This document shows, piece after piece, positions 1 to 4,624 of a stretch of 5,837 nucleotides of DNA (positions are counted from its first letter, which is position 1; each line of letters begins with the position of its first letter). A program made the position numbers and the translations under genes. This DNA is from Actinomycetota bacterium. GTDB taxonomy: Bacteria > Actinomycetota > Thermoleophilia > UBA2241. The notes beneath the pieces are model-generated. The model made no database searches. It saw nothing but the letters and a program-made list of their open reading frames with translations, and was not told the DNA's origin. The stretch spans positions 1 through 5,837 of the forward strand of contig PMKK01000136.1 of assembly GCA_003157715.1 (NCBI GenBank), given 5' to 3'.

Positions 1-47
1 GCACGCCGCCAGCGTTCGTCCTGAGCCAGGATCAAACTCTCCGAGAC
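1..47 (-). rRNA. 16S ribosomal RNA, 5' end only (partial)
   Basis: Read on the minus strand, positions 40-1 contain the universal bacterial 16S 5' sequence: AGAGTTTGATCCTGGCTCAG (the classical 27F primer site), followed directly by GACGAACGCTGGCGGCGTGC. By alignment to E. coli numbering, position 40 corresponds to about 16S base 8, so the mature 5' end falls near position 47. That end is estimated, not mapped. The rest of the gene lies outside the window, beyond position 1. The GACGAACGCTGGCGGCGTGC form is usual in Actinomycetota but also occurs in several other phyla. A leader with promoters, boxA and hairpins lies directly upstream, as expected for the first gene of an rrn operon. Confidence 0.97.
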
Positions 48-78
48 AACTTGGTGCTCGCGACCCGAAGGCCGCGGG

Positions 79-99
79 ACAAGCATTGGAAGAGCTTGT
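79..99 (-). other. small hairpin next to 16S
   Basis: ACAAGC at 79-84 and GCTTGT at 94-99 form a perfect 6-bp stem around a 9-base loop. It sits about 30 bases before the estimated 16S 5' end and just after the second boxA-like motif. It could be part of the precursor processing region, but its stability is modest. Confidence 0.35.
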
Positions 100-110
100 G
101 CTCTCAAAGA
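100..110 (-). promoter_or_regulatory. second boxA-like motif near 16S
   Basis: On the minus strand this reads TCTTTGAGAGC, matching 9 of 11 bases of the clear boxA at 310-300 (TCTTTGAAAAC). It follows immediately after a perfect hairpin at 130-111, repeating the hairpin-then-boxA order seen at 329-300. In known rrn leaders boxA is bound in the RNA by the NusB-S10 complex to prevent premature termination and assist rRNA maturation. Whether this weaker copy is functional is inference. Confidence 0.45.
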
Positions 111-130
111 CGAGGCAGAACTATGCCTCG
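111..130 (-). other. perfect leader hairpin before second boxA-like motif
   Basis: CGAGGCA at 111-117 and TGCCTCG at 124-130 form a perfect 7-bp stem with a 6-base loop. In the transcript it directly precedes TCTTTGAGAGC with no spacer. This is the position a boxB-type hairpin takes relative to boxA in bacterial rrn leaders. It could instead be a processing stem. Confidence 0.6.
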
Positions 131-148
131 TTGTCGTGCGGTCGGTTG

Positions 149-166
149 CCGGCCCCAAAGGACCGG
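149..166 (-). other. leader hairpin with UUUG loop
   Basis: In minus-strand RNA, CCGGUCC pairs with GGGCCGG through one U-G wobble, closing a UUUG loop (seven pairs). Its last bases overlap the outer stem of the neighbouring hairpin at 188-164, so the two cannot both form completely. Confidence 0.5.
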
Positions 167-188
167 TAGAGCAGCAATGCTCGAACCG
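164..188 (-). other. bipartite leader hairpin
   Basis: On the minus strand CGGT pairs with ACCG. After a 2x1 internal loop, GAGCA pairs with TGCTC around a TTGC tetraloop. The layout (outer stem, small internal loop, 5-bp inner stem, tetraloop) resembles the adjacent hairpin at 239-211. Confidence 0.55.
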
Positions 189-210
189 CATGACGGGGTA
201 TTGTTTATGG

Positions 211-239
211 GCCTGTTGGCACCTTGCGGTGCTTCAGGC
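211..239 (-). other. bipartite leader hairpin with GCAA (GNRA) tetraloop
   Basis: In the minus-strand transcript, outer stem GCCUG (239-235) pairs with CAGGC (215-211). Inner stem GCACC (232-228) pairs with GGUGC (223-219), closing a GCAA loop (227-224). The two stems are separated by an asymmetric AA/CAA internal loop. GCAA fits the GNRA class only when read on the minus strand, which agrees with transcription in the rRNA direction. GNRA loops commonly dock into helices or bind protein; any such role here is inference. Confidence 0.65.
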
Positions 240-299
240 GCACTGGCGTCCGCCGGCCCAGACCCGAGACTCGGGCTGAACCGACTTCCACGCTGTTCA

Positions 300-310
300 G
301 TTTTCAAAGA
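300..310 (-). promoter_or_regulatory. boxA antitermination site
   Basis: The minus strand reads TCTTTGAAAAC, continuing into TGAACAGCG. This closely matches the conserved boxA of bacterial rRNA operons (E. coli core CTCTTTAACAA; Gram-positive forms contain TCTTTGAAAACTGAACA). As RNA, boxA recruits NusB-S10 and other Nus factors so that RNA polymerase transcribes the untranslated rRNA genes without Rho-dependent termination. A hairpin at 329-315 lies four bases upstream, giving the usual boxB-boxA order. This boxA lies about 250 bases before 16S. Confidence 0.85.
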
Positions 311-314
311 CCGC

Positions 315-329
315 GTGCCACGTGGGCAC
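315..329 (-). promoter_or_regulatory. boxB-like hairpin preceding boxA
   Basis: GTGCC at 315-319 and GGCAC at 325-329 form a perfect 5-bp stem around a 5-base loop. In the transcript it ends four bases before TCTTTGAAAAC. Position and size match the boxB hairpin of rrn leaders. In rRNA operons, boxB is less important than boxA, so a purely structural role is also possible. Confidence 0.6.
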
Positions 330-345
330 TTGGTTGACTCCTGAC

Positions 346-372
346 ACAAACAAGGCCCCAGGAGCCGGGGCC
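346..372 (-). terminator. terminator-like hairpin inside the rRNA leader
   Basis: On the minus strand GGCCCC (372-367) pairs perfectly with GGGGCC (359-354), with a possible extra G-U pair inside. The stem is followed at once by TTGTTTGT (353-346). A GC-rich stem plus T-rich tail is the form of an intrinsic terminator, though the tail is broken by G residues. It lies downstream of both rRNA promoters and upstream of boxA, which is unexpected. It could attenuate transcription, stop readthrough from the sugar operon, or be only a structural element. Confidence 0.5.
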
Positions 373-386
373 GTCAGTCGTCGGTC

Positions 387-404
387 GCCTCAGATGACTG
401 AGGC
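387..404 (-). other. perfect leader hairpin
   Basis: GCCTCAG at 387-393 and CTGAGGC at 398-404 form a perfect 7-bp stem closing a 4-base loop. It lies between the second rRNA promoter and the terminator-like hairpin. There is no T-tract after it on the minus strand, so it is not an obvious terminator. A further 6-bp inverted repeat (ACGGAT/ATCCGT, 405-422) abuts it. Confidence 0.55.
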
Positions 405-488
405 ACGGATAGTGTGATCCGTTACCGCTCGACTCCCCGCGTTCTGGGTGTTGACTGCGTCAGGACAATCCCCTTGTTGGGACTTCAC

Positions 489-517
489 AGACTACGCAGA
501 CTACCGCGCCGTGTCAA
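489..517 (-). promoter_or_regulatory. rRNA promoter, promoter-proximal to 16S (second of tandem pair)
   Basis: The minus strand shows a perfect -35 TTGACA (517-512), a 17-bp spacer, then TAGTCT (494-489) as the -10. TAGTCT matches only half of the TATAAT consensus but resembles the TAGACT -10 known from mycobacterial rRNA promoters. The predicted start is near 482. Its position, about 95 bp downstream of a stronger promoter, fits the common tandem arrangement of rrn promoters. Confidence 0.6.
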
Positions 518-583
518 GAGCACGTACCCCCTTGGTCGTCATGCCGACAAGCGACAAGAGCGGACTGCCCTGGGGGTTAGAGA

Positions 584-611
584 AGTATACCCGGCGATTC
601 CGCGCAGTCAA
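584..611 (-). promoter_or_regulatory. strong sigma70-type rRNA promoter (first of tandem pair)
   Basis: The minus strand shows TTGACT (611-606; 5 of 6 consensus), a 16-bp spacer, then TATACT (589-584; 5 of 6). This is the best promoter match in the intergenic region. It is preceded by an A/T-rich stretch (637-616) that contrasts with the GC-rich surroundings and sits where an UP element would be. The predicted start is near 577, which gives a leader of about 530 bases to 16S. Confidence 0.75.
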
Positions 612-615
612 CCTC

Positions 616-635
616 ATTTCGCACAATTTCGCGCA
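616..635 (-). repeat. 10-bp tandem direct repeat upstream of rRNA promoter
   Basis: On the plus strand ATTTCGCACA (616-625) is followed directly by ATTTCGCGCA (626-635), identical at 9 of 10 bases. The pair lies just upstream of the -35 box, starting about 5 bp from it. The spacing of about one helical turn means two protein units could bind the same DNA face. It could serve as an UP element or an activator site. Confidence 0.5.
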
Positions 636-665
636 ATAACTCAGGCACGGCCCAGGAGAAGCGTG

Positions 666-681
666 GCCGGCACCCGCCGGC
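666..681 (-). terminator. possible weak terminator after the sugar operon
   Basis: GCCGGC at 666-671 and GCCGGC at 676-681 form a perfect 6-bp stem with a 4-base loop, 17 bases after the aminotransferase stop codon. No T-run follows on the minus strand (CACGCTTCTCC), so it does not have the form of a classical intrinsic terminator. Stem-only terminators have been proposed in GC-rich actinobacteria, but GCCGGC inverted repeats also arise by chance at this base composition. Confidence 0.3.
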
Positions 682-697
682 TCTCTGTCCGGACGGC

Positions 698-1882
698 TCA
701 CGACGCGGCGATGAGAGCGACGATGCGGGCCTGGTCTGCCGCCGTCAGCGAGACGGACGAGGGCACGCAGAGCACGTCGCGATGAAGCTCATCGGCGACC
801 CAGTCTGGTCCCGCGGACGCCGCTCCGAACGCCGGCGAACGGTGCAGCGGCTGCCACAGCGGCCGGGTCTCGACGCCCGCGTCGCGCAGGCGGGCCAGTA
901 ACCAGCGGCTGTCGTGCCCGTACTCGGCCGCCGTGACGCGCACGGCCGACAGCCAGTGGTTGGGAGACGTCCAGGGAGCCTCGCCGATCAGGTCGATGCC
1001 GGCGACACCGGAGAGACCCTGCTCGTAGCGCGAGCGCACCGCTTGCCGGGCCGCCACGAACTCGTCGAGCTGTTCGACCTGGGCCAGGCCGACCGCCGCC
1101 TGGATGTTCGTGAGGCGGTAGTTGAACCCGACCTCGCCGTGGACGTACTCGAGAGGGTCGTCCTTGGCCTGAGTCGTGAGGTAGCGCGCGCGGGCGGCGG
1201 CCGCCTCGTCCTGTGCCAGGACGAGGCCGCCGCCGCCCGCCGTCGCGATCTTGTTGCCGTTGAAGCTGAGGCAGCCGAGGCCGGCGAGCGCTCCGACCGG
1301 CCGGCCGCGATACCGCGAGCCCAGGCTTTCGGTGGCGTCCTCGATCACCGGCAGGCCGGCGTCACCCGCGACGACGCGCAGCTCGTCCATGTCGCAAGGG
1401 TGCCCCAGCACGTGCACGACGATCACCGCCGTCACGGGACGACCGGTGGCACGGTGGCGCACGGCGCCGCCGTGGGGCTCGCGGCTGCAGTCGTGGCCGA
1501 GGAAGTGGCGCAAGGCGGCCGGGTCGAGCTGCAGGTACTCGGGCTCGGCGTCGACGAACAGCGGCCGGGCGCCCACGTAGCACACCGCGTTGGCCGGAGC
1601 GATGAACGTCAGCGCCGGCACGACCACGGCGTCTCCCGGGCGCACCCCAGCCAGCAGCAAAGCGATGTGCAGCGCGGCCGTGCCGCTGGTGACGGCCACC
1701 GCCGCCGCGCAGGCCAGGTGGTCGACGGCCCACTGTTCGAGGCGCGTGACGTACGGACCCGCCGACGAGACCCAGCCGGTGTCGAGGCAGTCCTTGACGT
1801 AGGCCCACTCGTTGCCGCGCAGGACCGGCTCGGAGAGCGGGATCGCGGCCGGGGGGCGCGGCGCGCCGGGCTCAGAGGACAT
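698..1882 (-). CDS. legC: LegC-type PLP-dependent aminotransferase of nonulosonic acid biosynthesis
   Basis: A 394-residue DegT/DnrJ/EryC1-family (AHBA_syn fold) aminotransferase, full length for the family. It is expected to aminate the 4-keto-6-deoxy sugar nucleotide made by the neighbouring dehydratase, using PLP and glutamate, in the cytoplasm. The N-terminus IPLSEPVLRGNEWAYVK (14-30) followed by DTGWVSSAG (34-42) is characteristic of the LegC branch. Visible motifs are TSGTAALH (65-72, PLP phosphate loop), EDATESLGS (181-189, with Asp182 expected to contact the pyridine nitrogen), SFNGNKIATAGGGG (206-219, with Lys211 as the Schiff-base lysine) and GFNYRLTNIQAAVG (252-265). The ATG start overlaps the end of the dehydratase gene by 11 bases. 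No good Shine-Dalgarno sequence is seen, so coupled translation is likely. It is the last gene before the rRNA promoters. The exact substrate (GDP- or UDP-linked) cannot be read from the sequence. Confidence 0.9.
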   Translation of the reverse strand: MSSEPGAPRPPAAIPLSEPVLRGNEWAYVKDCLDTGWVSSAGPYVTRLEQWAVDHLACAAAVAVTSGTAALHIALLLAGVRPGDAVVVPALTFIAPANAVCYVGARPLFVDAEPEYLQLDPAALRHFLGHDCSREPHGGAVRHRATGRPVTAVIVVHVLGHPCDMDELRVVAGDAGLPVIEDATESLGSRYRGRPVGALAGLGCLSFNGNKIATAGGGGLVLAQDEAAAARARYLTTQAKDDPLEYVHGEVGFNYRLTNIQAAVGLAQVEQLDEFVAARQAVRSRYEQGLSGVAGIDLIGEAPWTSPNHWLSAVRVTAAEYGHDSRWLLARLRDAGVETRPLWQPLHRSPAFGAASAGPDWVADELHRDVLCVPSSVSLTAADQARIVALIAAS

Positions 1883-2855
1883 AGTCGCCCGGGCGATAGT
1901 CGGCGAGGTGCTCGCGAAACCAGGTCACGGTGCGTTCGAGCCCCTGCTCAAGACCGACCCGCGACTGCCAGCCCAGGACGTCGCGGGCCACCGTGGCGTC
2001 GGCCAGCAGGCGTTCGACCTCGCTGCCGGCGACCCTGGCGCGGCGCTCCTCGGTCTCGATCCGCGGCTCGGCGCCGCAGAGCGTGCCGATCATCGCGGCC
2101 AGGTCGCCGATGCTCGTCTCGCGGCCGCTGCCGAGGTTGATGGTGCGCCCGACGGCGCCCTCGGCCTCGGCGGCCAGAACAAACCCTTCGACGGTGTCGG
2201 CGACGAAGTTCAGGTCGCGGGTCGGCGAGAGGTTGCCGAGCCTTACGACGCCTCCGGCGAGGCATTGCGTGATGATGGTCGGTATCACGGCCCTCGCGGA
2301 CTGACGCGGTCCGTAGGTGTTGAAGGGCCGCACCGTGACGACCGGAAGGCCGTACGACAGGTAGAACGACTCGGCCACCTTGTCGGCGCCGATCTTGCTG
2401 GCCGAGTAGGGCGACTGCGCCTGAAGAGGATGCTCCTCGCTGATCGGACACGACCGGGCCGTGCCGTAGACCTCGCTCGTCGAGGTGTGCACGATGCGCT
2501 CTACCCCGCGCTCGCGGGCGGCCTGGAGGATGTTGAGGATGCCGCCGATGTTGACCCGCACATAGGAGTCCGGAGCCTCATACGAATAGGGGATGGCGAT
2601 AAGCGACGCCAGGTGAAAGACGGTCTCGACGGCGCCCAGCGCGCGCGCCACACTGTCGCGATCGACGATGTCGCCGCTCACGACCTCGATCTCGCCGGCG
2701 AGCGGCGAGCGGTCGAGCCAGCCCCGGGTGCCCAGGGCGTTGTAGTGCACGAGCGCGCGCACGGCGGCACCCTTTTCGACCAGCCGTTCGGCTAAGTGGC
2801 TGCCGATGAAGCCGCCGGCGCCCGTGACGAGGACTCGTCTACCGTTCCATTGCAC
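1872..2855 (-). CDS. legB: LegB-type NAD-dependent sugar-nucleotide 4,6-dehydratase
   Basis: A 327-residue extended short-chain dehydrogenase/reductase of the epimerase/dehydratase family. It should convert a nucleotide-linked N-acetylglucosamine to its 4-keto-6-deoxy form, with NAD recycled in the active site. Visible features are the NAD-binding GAGGFIG (12-18), acidic GD (61-62), TSTSEVYG (124-131) and the YxxxK pair Tyr150/Lys154 in SPYSASK. RPFNTYGPRQ (176-185) and LGSGRETSIGDLA (241-253) are typical of sugar-nucleotide enzymes. The TSTSEVYG form with Ser127-Glu128, together with the LegC neighbour, favours LegB over RmlB, which has TSTDEVYG. A GTG start is chosen because GGGAGG (2870-2865) lies 9 bases upstream and the ATG at 2850 is out of frame. 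The gene begins 3 bases after the nucleotidyltransferase stop. A generic epimerase annotation is possible but less specific. Confidence 0.88.
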   Translation of the reverse strand: MQWNGRRVLVTGAGGFIGSHLAERLVEKGAAVRALVHYNALGTRGWLDRSPLAGEIEVVSGDIVDRDSVARALGAVETVFHLASLIAIPYSYEAPDSYVRVNIGGILNILQAARERGVERIVHTSTSEVYGTARSCPISEEHPLQAQSPYSASKIGADKVAESFYLSYGLPVVTVRPFNTYGPRQSARAVIPTIITQCLAGGVVRLGNLSPTRDLNFVADTVEGFVLAAEAEGAVGRTINLGSGRETSIGDLAAMIGTLCGAEPRIETEERRARVAGSEVERLLADATVARDVLGWQSRVGLEQGLERTVTWFREHLADYRPGDYVL

Positions 2856-2858
2856 CGC

Positions 2859-3941
2859 TCACAGCCTCCCGTTCTCGGCGTCCGCCTGAGCCTGCGCGTA
2901 GTCGCCGGGGCGTCCGATGTCGAGCCAGTACTCGACGATCGGAAAGCTCACCACCCGGCGGCCTTGCGCGATCGCCAAGCCGATCAGATCGTTCATCTCG
3001 AACCGTTCGCCGGCGGGGATGAGCCGCACGATCGCCGGTTCGAGCAGGTAGATGCCGGCGTTCACGAGAAACTCGAAGCGCGGCTTTTCGGTGATCCGCC
3101 GCACCTCGGCGCCCTCCGACTTGACGATCCCGTAGGGCACATCGACCGCGTAGCGGCGCACGCCCACCGTGAAGGCGGCCTGCTCGCGACGGTGAAAGCC
3201 GAGCATCGCGCGGAAGTCGACCCGCGTCAGGATGTCGCCGTTGACGACGAGCAGCGGCTCGTCACGCGCGGCGAGCAGGCCGAGGGCGCCGGCGGTGCCC
3301 AGGGGGCGGTCCTCGCTGACGTAGTCGATCGCGACGCCGAAGTCGCCACCGTCGCCGAAATGCTCGGCGATCTTGTCGTGGCGATAATGGGTCGTGACGT
3401 TCACCCGGCGGATCCCTGCCTCGCGCAGCTGGCCGATGATGTGTTCCATGAGCGGCCGGCCACCGACCAGCAGCATCGGCTTGGGGGTGTCGTCGGTGAG
3501 CGGCCTGAGCCGCAGACCGAGGCCGCCGGCCATGACGACCGCCGCGACGCCGAGGTCGCCGGGATCGGCGACCATATCGGAGCGCAGGACGAGCCCGGCA
3601 AGCCGGCCCTCGGCGTCGATCAGGGGCAGGTGATTGAGCTCGTAGGCGCGGGCCGTGTCCATGAGCTCCAGGGCGTCGGCGGCTTCGATGTCGACGGCTG
3701 CGACGAGCGGCTCGGCGGTGGCGATCTCACGGCACGGTCCGGTCAGCGGATTGCCGGCCAGCAGTGCGCGGCGCAGGTCGCCGTCGGTCAGCAGACCGGC
3801 GAGCCGGCCGGCCGCGTCGACGAGCAGCAGCACGCCCAGGCCGGCCTGGTCGAGATGCTGGATGGCATCGTTCAACGCCAGATCGGGCGCGACCGTGACC
3901 CGCGCGAGACGCTCGCCCTGATCGATGTGGCGCAGCGTCAC
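2859..3941 (-). CDS. ptmE: CBS-domain sugar-1-phosphate nucleotidyltransferase (PtmE-like)
   Basis: A 360-residue fusion with two N-terminal CBS domains (about residues 12-63 and 72-126) followed by a nucleotidyltransferase domain (about 132-355). The catalytic part shows VVMAGGLGLRLRPLT (135-149, the nucleotide-binding GGxGxRxxPLT signature), DTPKPML (151-157, Lys154), NGD (234-236, Asp236 a likely Mg ligand), EKP (285-287) and NAG (294-296). This order matches Campylobacter PtmE, which makes GDP-glucosamine for legionaminic acid. The enzyme should activate a glucosamine-type 1-phosphate with an NTP; GTP is inferred from PtmE. CBS pairs usually bind adenine nucleotides, suggesting energy-linked control. 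The GTG start overlaps the upstream TGA as GTGA (3941-3938). The same frame stays open much further upstream, but that extension lies antisense-frame over the acyltransferase and lacks family similarity, so it is excluded. A mannose-1-phosphate guanylyltransferase label is a possible mis-call. Confidence 0.88.
   Translation of the reverse strand: MTLRHIDQGERLARVTVAPDLALNDAIQHLDQAGLGVLLLVDAAGRLAGLLTDGDLRRALLAGNPLTGPCREIATAEPLVAAVDIEAADALELMDTARAYELNHLPLIDAEGRLAGLVLRSDMVADPGDLGVAAVVMAGGLGLRLRPLTDDTPKPMLLVGGRPLMEHIIGQLREAGIRRVNVTTHYRHDKIAEHFGDGGDFGVAIDYVSEDRPLGTAGALGLLAARDEPLLVVNGDILTRVDFRAMLGFHRREQAAFTVGVRRYAVDVPYGIVKSEGAEVRRITEKPRFEFLVNAGIYLLEPAIVRLIPAGERFEMNDLIGLAIAQGRRVVSFPIVEYWLDIGRPGDYAQAQADAENGRL
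2865..2870 (-). promoter_or_regulatory. ribosome binding site for the dehydratase gene
   Basis: The minus strand reads GGGAGG, 9 bases before the GTG at 2855 and inside the last codons of the preceding gene. It decides the GTG start for the dehydratase and is the clearest Shine-Dalgarno sequence in the operon. Confidence 0.7.
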
Positions 3942-4624
3942 TGGTTGCCCCCGCGCGTCCTGAGCGGTCGCGCCGGCACCCCGGCCACCGTCTCGCCGGC
4001 GGCCACGTCGTGCGTGACGACCGCCCCGGCCGCGACGACGGCGTCGTCGCCGATGGTAAGCCCCTGGAGGACGACGGCACCCGAACCCACGAGGCAGCGC
4101 GCGCCCACGCGGACGTTGCCCGACACACGCACGCCCACGTTGAGCACGCAATCGTCGCCGATGCGGGCGTCGTGGCCGATCGCCGTCTGCAGGTTGACGA
4201 GGGTCCGCGAGCCGATCCGCACGTCGGTCGTCACGATCGTCCCCGCGCACAGGATGGTCCCTTCGCCCAGAGCTACCAGCGGCCCGACCACGGCCGTCGG
4301 ATGGACCAGTGAGGGGTATGTGATGTGCCCGGCCGCCGCGAGCCCGTCCGCCGCCGCCGCGATCCGGGCCGGCCAGCCGATGCCGAACACGCACGCCACC
4401 GGCGTGGGCCAGGCCAGCAGGTCGCCGTCGTCGCCCACGATCCGATGCCGGCCGTGCGGCAGGCCCACGTGTCGCTTGTCGGCATCGATGTAGCCGAGGA
4501 GGTTCCACCTCGCCACGCCGCTCGCGGCATTCACGTCGTCGATCAGCACGGCGATCTCCTTGGCGATCCCGGCCGCGCCGACGATGACGATGTCGGCTCC
4601 GGGCGCGCGGGTCACGTCATTCAT
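3938..4624 (-). CDS. NeuD/PglD/LegH-type hexapeptide-repeat sugar acyltransferase
   Basis: A 228-residue acyltransferase. The N-terminal domain (about 10-100) has a Rossmann-like nucleotide-sugar-binding segment starting DIVIVGAAGIAKEIA. The C-terminal left-handed beta-helix (about 108-218) shows hexapeptide repeats such as ARIGDD, VRVGAR, TIGDDAVVAAGAVV and the terminal VAGVPARP (213-220). IGHDARIGD (149-157) carries His151 at the position of the catalytic base of PglD-type enzymes. In context it most likely transfers an acetyl group from acetyl-CoA to the C4 amino group made by LegC (the LegH role); sialic acid O-acetylation (the NeuD role) is the main alternative. The ATG follows the synthase stop codon with no gap (TAG then ATG). 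The stop overlaps the next gene by 4 bases. No strong Shine-Dalgarno is seen at normal spacing; GGAG lies 13 bases upstream. Confidence 0.85.
   Translation of the reverse strand: MNDVTRAPGADIVIVGAAGIAKEIAVLIDDVNAASGVARWNLLGYIDADKRHVGLPHGRHRIVGDDGDLLAWPTPVACVFGIGWPARIAAAADGLAAAGHITYPSLVHPTAVVGPLVALGEGTILCAGTIVTTDVRIGSRTLVNLQTAIGHDARIGDDCVLNVGVRVSGNVRVGARCLVGSGAVVLQGLTIGDDAVVAAGAVVTHDVAAGETVAGVPARPLRTRGGNQ

Larger units (their letters stand above)
48..577 (-). ncRNA. rRNA operon leader (pre-16S 5' leader region)
   Basis: This stretch between the rRNA promoters and the 16S gene carries no credible protein gene. Its longest open frames have no Shine-Dalgarno sequence and no recognisable protein. 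It is dense in perfect or near-perfect inverted repeats. From the promoter side these are 422-405, 404-387, 372-354, 329-315, 275-263, 239-211, 188-164, 166-149, 130-111 and 99-79. The 188-164 and 166-149 hairpins share a few bases and would compete. Two TCTTTGA boxA-type motifs are embedded (310-300 and 110-100). The 577 boundary assumes a start about 7 bases after the first promoter's -10 box. Part of the region should pair with sequence downstream of 16S to form the RNase III processing stem, but that partner is not in the window. Confidence 0.8.

Noticed and set aside
250..253. GWDHAIS in the synthase (Trp252 of the protein), where many NeuB proteins have GPDH
   Set aside because: These coordinates are approximate protein residue numbers, not bases. 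I believe this variant occurs in other NeuB-family members, and the flanking metal and SAF motifs are intact, so it does not by itself suggest a new activity.
406..440. Third minus-strand rRNA promoter with CACTATCC as a -10
   Set aside because: No -35 element is found at acceptable spacing, and the sequence is better explained as part of the ACGGAT/ATCCGT inverted repeat.
451..479. Plus-strand promoter-like TTGACT with a possible -10 17 bp downstream (TTGTTG)
   Set aside because: The -10 match is poor, and no plus-strand gene follows that it could serve.
48..697. Search for a tRNA, CRISPR array, insertion sequence or attachment site in the gene-free stretch
   Set aside because: No cloverleaf with a TTCGANNC-type T-loop and acceptor stem, no spaced direct repeats, and no transposase or terminal inverted repeats were seen; only leader structures and promoters.
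51..785. Open frames in the rRNA leader and promoter region (51-344 plus, 104-349 minus, 414-785 plus, 448-639 plus, 501-701 minus)
   Set aside because: They overlap the boxA, hairpins and promoters of the rRNA operon, have no convincing Shine-Dalgarno sequence and encode no recognisable domain.
2796..4493. Long plus-strand open frame of 565 codons, and similar long plus-strand frames at 914-2140, 1812-2795 and 4325-5734
   Set aside because: They lie opposite the minus-strand genes, have compositions rich in Arg, Gly, Asp and Ala typical of antisense frames in GC-rich DNA, and show no recognisable motifs. The minus-strand proteins have clear catalytic motifs.
3942..4508. N-terminal extension of the nucleotidyltransferase frame up to 4508
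   Set aside because: The added stretch is Arg/Gly-rich without family similarity and overlaps the well-supported acyltransferase gene. The GTG at 3941 gives a start right before the CBS domains and a normal 4-base overlap.
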